Assembly: GCA_015062385.1 (NCBI GenBank)
Contig: SUUT01000007.1
Location: 1 to 64,000 of the forward strand
Source: Alphaproteobacteria bacterium
Lineage (GTDB): Bacteria > Pseudomonadota > Alphaproteobacteria > CAAHEQ01 > UBA3637
DNA length: 64,000 nucleotides
Reading direction: 5' to 3'
Both the position numbers and the translations under genes were made by a program. The notes below the pieces were generated by a model, which had not been told where the DNA came from, searched no databases, and was given only the letters and a program-made list of their open reading frames with translations. Shown here piece by piece: positions 59,666-64,000 of the stretch. Numbering within the stretch: position 1 is the first letter of the stretch; each line of letters begins with the position of its first letter.

Positions 59666-60694
59666 TTACAAATCCAAAACAGCTTTTTGAACAGGGTTTA
59701 TTCTGTATTCGGGTGTACGACGCACTTCTTTTACCTTATCTCCGGCTTTTTCGGTAAGCGTTTGGAGCAAAGAAGATATTTTTCCTTCTTTATCCGTTAA
59801 CAAGTCGTTTTCTTTTGCAATATCCCAAGCTGTTTTTCCCGCATTATTTCGGGCATTGCTTAAACCACCTCGTTTAATTAAAAATGTTGCCATTTCAACG
59901 TGTCCATACGCTAAGGCCTGCATGAGAGGGGTATTGCCTTCTTTATCCACACAATGCAGATTTGCATTTTTTGACAACAATACTTCCGCAACTTTTTTAT
60001 GCCCTTTTATCGCTGCCAACATTAAAGGTGTTCTACCTAATTCATCAGTACGATTTATATCAACGGTTTCAGAAATATAATCAACCATATCAGAATACCC
60101 GTGCATACACGCTGTTTGCAGCATATCGGCATCCACATTTATACGATTAGCAAGAAGTTTTATCACCGATGTATGTCCATTCTCAACTGCAATGCTCATC
60201 GCATTTTGAATACCATATTCATATATAAACGTATTATCCAATAAATTTTTCATTTGTTTTATATGCCCATTTTCTGCATATGCTGCCAAAAGCAGTTCAC
60301 AATACCCCGAGGGAGGAACACTATGCATCATGTACATAAGTTTCGGATGTTTATAAGCAAACAAAATATGACTTGCCGGATTAAATGAAACAGCCGTTTT
60401 CCATTTATGATTAGATGTATCAACTCCTGCCTCAATCAGCATACCCATAATTTTACCACTAACCTTATCCGGTGCTTGTGTGGTATAATCTAACACACTC
60501 CGACCTTTATAATCTTTTGCGTTTAAATCAGCCCCGGCAACAAGCAACTCTTTTAAGATATCTACATGTCCGTTCATTGCCGCACACATCAACGGCGACA
60601 TACCGAATACATCGGGAGAATCAACAGATACACCTTTTTTTAATAATCGTTTAACCTCATATATATTATTACTTTTAATTGCTTTTATCAACAT
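59666..60694 (-). CDS. Ankyrin-repeat protein
   Basis: DVFGMSPLMCAAMNGHVDILKELLVAGADLNAKDYKG...; DELGRTPLMLAAIKGHKKVAEVLLSKNANLHCVDKEGNTPLMQALAYGHVEMATFLIKRG. Confidence 0.95.
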   Translation of the reverse strand: MLIKAIKSNNIYEVKRLLKKGVSVDSPDVFGMSPLMCAAMNGHVDILKELLVAGADLNAKDYKGRSVLDYTTQAPDKVSGKIMGMLIEAGVDTSNHKWKTAVSFNPASHILFAYKHPKLMYMMHSVPPSGYCELLLAAYAENGHIKQMKNLLDNTFIYEYGIQNAMSIAVENGHTSVIKLLANRINVDADMLQTACMHGYSDMVDYISETVDINRTDELGRTPLMLAAIKGHKKVAEVLLSKNANLHCVDKEGNTPLMQALAYGHVEMATFLIKRGGLSNARNNAGKTAWDIAKENDLLTDKEGKISSLLQTLTEKAGDKVKEVRRTPEYRINPVQKAVLDL

Positions 60695-60763
60695 AGAATC
60701 CTCCTGTTTTTGCTATTCTCACATAATACATTATTTACATTATCCATATGATACGAATTATAT

Positions 60764-60920
60764 TATACAAAAAAGGACCTTTTTTTCCCGCTTCGAATCA
60801 CAAAAATCGGACTTTTAAGAAAATAAAAGATTATTGTTTGAGTTGAATTACTTAGTTGAAATGAAAAAAAATCTTAAAAAGTGAAAAAAAGTGTTGCATT
60901 TATACGTCCCTTTTTTTACA
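60764..60920 (-). promoter_or_regulatory. 157-bp dispersed leader element, copy D (uORF 60852-60899)
   Basis: Same length as copies A-C; left inverted end partly degenerate (TATACAAAAAAGGAC). Confidence 0.75.
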
Positions 60921-61059
60921 GAAACACAATCTGTTCCCACATATAATCTATGCAAAATCTTTCAAAAAAATACAAATACAGACAGATTTCTCACACAAAA
61001 AACTCTGAAAAATCACTGTAATTTTCCAAAAAACAATAAAAAAATCTTTGAACAAATAA

Positions 61060-61836
61060 TTAATAAAATACTTCCTGATAAAACGGCGTTAATTTAATCG
61101 GTGTATTAAATTTTATATGACGCATAAAATCCTGATGTTTAGAAAGTTCTTTGGCATATATTAAAGCATCTTCTTGCCCTAACTGTTTTAAATAATGAAC
61201 ATACGCAGCAAATAATCCGGCATCTTGAATTTCAACCGTTATTTCCTGTACATTTCCATACCCCAAATAGAACAAATTTTCCCGATAATCCGCATCTCTT
61301 ATTGTTTCTACCGGAAAAGATAACTGAATATCCGCTAAGGAAGGCAAATGAATTTTACCATTAATTTGTGTCGGATTTTGTGTCGGATTTAAAATAAAGA
61401 CGGCATCACCTTTAATGGTATCAAAACCCATTAAACCGAGTGAAACAAACGGTTTTTGAAGAGCATCTTCAAACGGAACGTAATTTTGAACGGCTTTAAT
61501 AATATTTTTACCGTAATAATTATTCAACGTTTGCAAAATATCTATTTTCAGCCCCTGCATTTGCAATGTGACCGTTCCTTCATCTTGACGAATAATCAAC
61601 TTATCAATTTTATGGGCAATTTTAAATTGCGGCAATTGAACCTGATATAAAATAATTCCGCTTCCACCAAAAGAGAGTTCTTTTGTTTTATATTGAATGT
61701 CGTGTTGTGTCAACTGATGAAGTCTTAAAAAATCACTAAATGCCGTTTGAGCCCTCATCCGTTGATAAAACAATCCCACCCCTAAACTCAGGATAAACAA
61801 AATAAGGAAACTATATATAATTTTTTGACGATTCAT
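61060..61836 (-). CDS. Uncharacterised membrane-anchored protein
   Basis: 258 aa; N-terminal TM IIYSFLILFILSLGVGLFY. Confidence 0.65.
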   Translation of the reverse strand: MNRQKIIYSFLILFILSLGVGLFYQRMRAQTAFSDFLRLHQLTQHDIQYKTKELSFGGSGIILYQVQLPQFKIAHKIDKLIIRQDEGTVTLQMQGLKIDILQTLNNYYGKNIIKAVQNYVPFEDALQKPFVSLGLMGFDTIKGDAVFILNPTQNPTQINGKIHLPSLADIQLSFPVETIRDADYRENLFYLGYGNVQEITVEIQDAGLFAAYVHYLKQLGQEDALIYAKELSKHQDFMRHIKFNTPIKLTPFYQEVFY

Positions 61837-63383
61837 TTTTTATCCTGACAGAACGAAGTGGCACACTTTTGCGAATCCAGTACTTGAATAATACCGGTAT
61901 ATTTTTCTTTTTTTGTTTGGGTATACGGCAAAAAATATCCTTTAACCAAATACCAATCGGTCGGCATATAGGCTCCTTGCGTTTCCACTCTAATCGGCTC
62001 AGTTGTTTCACCCATTCCGTCAATACGCATTGTGCCGGTATGAATAGCCGTTTGTACCAAAACAGGAGCTTCCAAAACTTTTGCAATTAATGCCATATGC
62101 GATAATGGTTGCTTTTTATCAGCTAAATCAATCAACCCTGCCTGTTGAACAGAAACATCTACCGTTTCAATTACCGCCGGAGCCAACGGTTGCAACAACG
62201 ATTTTTTTTGTGGAATATGAACTTCTTCCTCCGTATAACCTTGTTTCGGTGCAATAGCCTGATGATTGGCCGAATTAAAATATAATGCAGCTTTTTCTGC
62301 TGTTGACAATGTTGTATTTGTTGTTAAATCAGAAATAGGGGTTTCTTCTTTTATTGTTTTTTTAGATTTTAACGGTGTTTTCGGTTCATTTTCAACAAAA
62401 TACTCTGCCTCTTTATCCGAACGGGATTCCACAACGTTTTCAATTTCTTCTGTTTCCATTACTTCCACATCAAAAACTTCCGTTTCGTTGGTTTCCGCCT
62501 CAGGCATAACTTCAATAAATTCTTCTTCTAAAAAGGCATCTTGTTTTTGCATCTGTTTTTGTGTTTTTTTATGAATAACAGATTTTCGCAGTTCTTTTCG
62601 TTTCCCTTTTGATGATCCGGCAATACGTGTGACGGTTTCGCCCGTTTCGGTTTTTATCAATTGCGGTGTGGGAATTTCTTCTTCTTTCGGACGAATAATT
62701 TGATGACGATGTGTTGCCAAATTCATTTTAACAAACAAGCGAATATCTGTTTGTTGCGGATTTTCCGTATCACTTAAAAACAACATAACCCGTTTTTCTG
62801 TCGGACAAAAACGACGCGTTTCTTTTTCAACCGTTTTGAAAATGGTTTGTAATATGTGCGGATTATCTAAAATCTGTAAATCTTTAACAACACCCAACAC
62901 CCGAAACGGTTCGCACACCTGAAAGGCCGGATATGTTCCCGCATTTGTTTTTTGTGTACTCATCTGTCCGATGTATTCAATTTCGTTCTTATTATCCACA
63001 TAAAATGAAAAAGTGGCTTTTTGAATACCCAACTCATCAGAAAAACGCTTAAATTCAACATTTCGGATATAATCATTTCCCGTCCAATACCCGTTTGAAA
63101 AATAACCATACAAATCCTCTACCGGATTTTTAAATGCATTATATACCGTAATATGATGATATCCCGTCAAAAACTTATCTTTTCCGCATTCTTCCCGCTC
63201 AGTTTTAATATGCCAACCACGGGTATCTTTTTCTGTCAAATAAATAATTTGACATTTGTTTTTAGGTGTTTTTAAAGTTTGTTCTTCTAATAAATAAGCG
63301 TGTGCATTCGTTATACAAAACACACCAAGAACAAAACCAAGCGTTAAACATTTCTTTTTAAAAAACATAGTTGTATTATACAA
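61833..63383 (-). CDS. Uncharacterised exported protein
   Basis: Hydrophobic N-terminus FVLGVFCITNAHAYLLEEQ; acidic linker; overlaps the downstream gene start. Confidence 0.65.
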   Translation of the reverse strand: MYNTTMFFKKKCLTLGFVLGVFCITNAHAYLLEEQTLKTPKNKCQIIYLTEKDTRGWHIKTEREECGKDKFLTGYHHITVYNAFKNPVEDLYGYFSNGYWTGNDYIRNVEFKRFSDELGIQKATFSFYVDNKNEIEYIGQMSTQKTNAGTYPAFQVCEPFRVLGVVKDLQILDNPHILQTIFKTVEKETRRFCPTEKRVMLFLSDTENPQQTDIRLFVKMNLATHRHQIIRPKEEEIPTPQLIKTETGETVTRIAGSSKGKRKELRKSVIHKKTQKQMQKQDAFLEEEFIEVMPEAETNETEVFDVEVMETEEIENVVESRSDKEAEYFVENEPKTPLKSKKTIKEETPISDLTTNTTLSTAEKAALYFNSANHQAIAPKQGYTEEEVHIPQKKSLLQPLAPAVIETVDVSVQQAGLIDLADKKQPLSHMALIAKVLEAPVLVQTAIHTGTMRIDGMGETTEPIRVETQGAYMPTDWYLVKGYFLPYTQTKKEKYTGIIQVLDSQKCATSFCQDKK

Positions 63384-63525
63384 CCCTTTTTCCGAAATGC
63401 AAGCAGATATTCATCTTTTTTGCCATTTTCTTTTAAATGAGAATAAAAACAGCTTTTTGCTTGAAACTTGAAAAGCAATATGATATGGTACTAATATAAT
63501 TTTATTGTAATTCAAGGAGGCTGAT

Positions 63526-64000
63526 ATGGCTCAAAAATTTAACGTTATTTGCATAAAATGGGGGACTGCTTATACGGCAGATGATGTAAATAAATTATAT
63601 TCCATGATAAAACGAAACACAAGTTATACCATTGATTTTTATTGTTTTACAGATAACGGTCAAGATTTAGACAAGAATATTCACGTTCACCCATTGCCGC
63701 AATTTGTCAATGTAAAAAAAGGTGAAGAAGAATGGGCAAAAAAATATGCTTATAAAAAAGAAGCCGCTTTGTGTGACGATAATTTAGGCGGATTAACGGG
63801 ACAGCGTGTTTTCTTTTTTGATTTAGATTCATTAATTGTCGGTAATTTAGATGAGTTTTTTGAATATCCGCAAGGTGATAAATTTTACATTATTAACGAC
63901 TGGAATACAAAAGGTGATACAGTCGGTCAAGCAAGCTGTTATTCATTTGTTGTTGGAAAACTCGGCTATGTTAAACGTTATTTTGAAGAAAATCCCAAAG
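63526..64000 (+). CDS. Putative glycosyltransferase, 3'-truncated by window edge
   Basis: My translation: MAQKFNVICIKWGTAYTADDVNKLYSMIKRNTSYTIDFYCFTDNG...GQRVFFFDLDSLIVGNLDEFFEY (DLD metal-binding-like motif); SD aaggagg. Confidence 0.65.
   Translation, partial: MAQKFNVICIKWGTAYTADDVNKLYSMIKRNTSYTIDFYCFTDNGQDLDKNIHVHPLPQFVNVKKGEEEWAKKYAYKKEAALCDDNLGGLTGQRVFFFDLDSLIVGNLDEFFEYPQGDKFYIINDWNTKGDTVGQASCYSFVVGKLGYVKRYFEENPK

Overview
AT-rich bacterial chromosome window, most likely from an uncultured host-associated or gut alphaproteobacterium (inferred from gene content, not proven). The housekeeping backbone includes glgP, trmB, a STAS gene, a SurA/PpiD-like chaperone, topA, dprA, plsY, recJ, glgA, ddh, tsaC-like, pepA, an M50 protease, a SPOR protein, dinB, argS, 4.5S RNA, tRNA-Pro(CGG) and tRNA-Leu(TAA). 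Accessory content includes: very large Cys-rich proteins carrying a prepilin-like N-terminus, several ankyrin or LRR-like proteins, a HinP1I-like (GCGC) restriction-modification pair with a broken endonuclease, and decaying genes. The signals I find most interesting are: (1) a 157-bp element present four times with no length change, upstream of three Cys-rich pilin-like genes and one ankyrin gene, each copy holding the same 15-aa Phe-rich upstream ORF (MQHFFxxFxIFFxFx*) and bounded by inverted repeats; (2) five tandem 163-164-bp hairpin-rich units downstream of tRNA-Pro that each regenerate the tRNA 3' end, plus a single related unit downstream of tRNA-Leu with a degenerate copy of that tRNA's 3' end; (3) a 20-bp poly-C tract just inside a gene with a good promoter, SD and ATG, leaving it out of frame (possible phase variation); (4) an unassigned multibranched structured RNA with its own promoter and terminator upstream of an ankyrin gene; (5) mosaic duplication of two Cys-rich pilin-like genes with a divergent centre. 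All calls come from reading the sequence and the ORF track; no database search was run.
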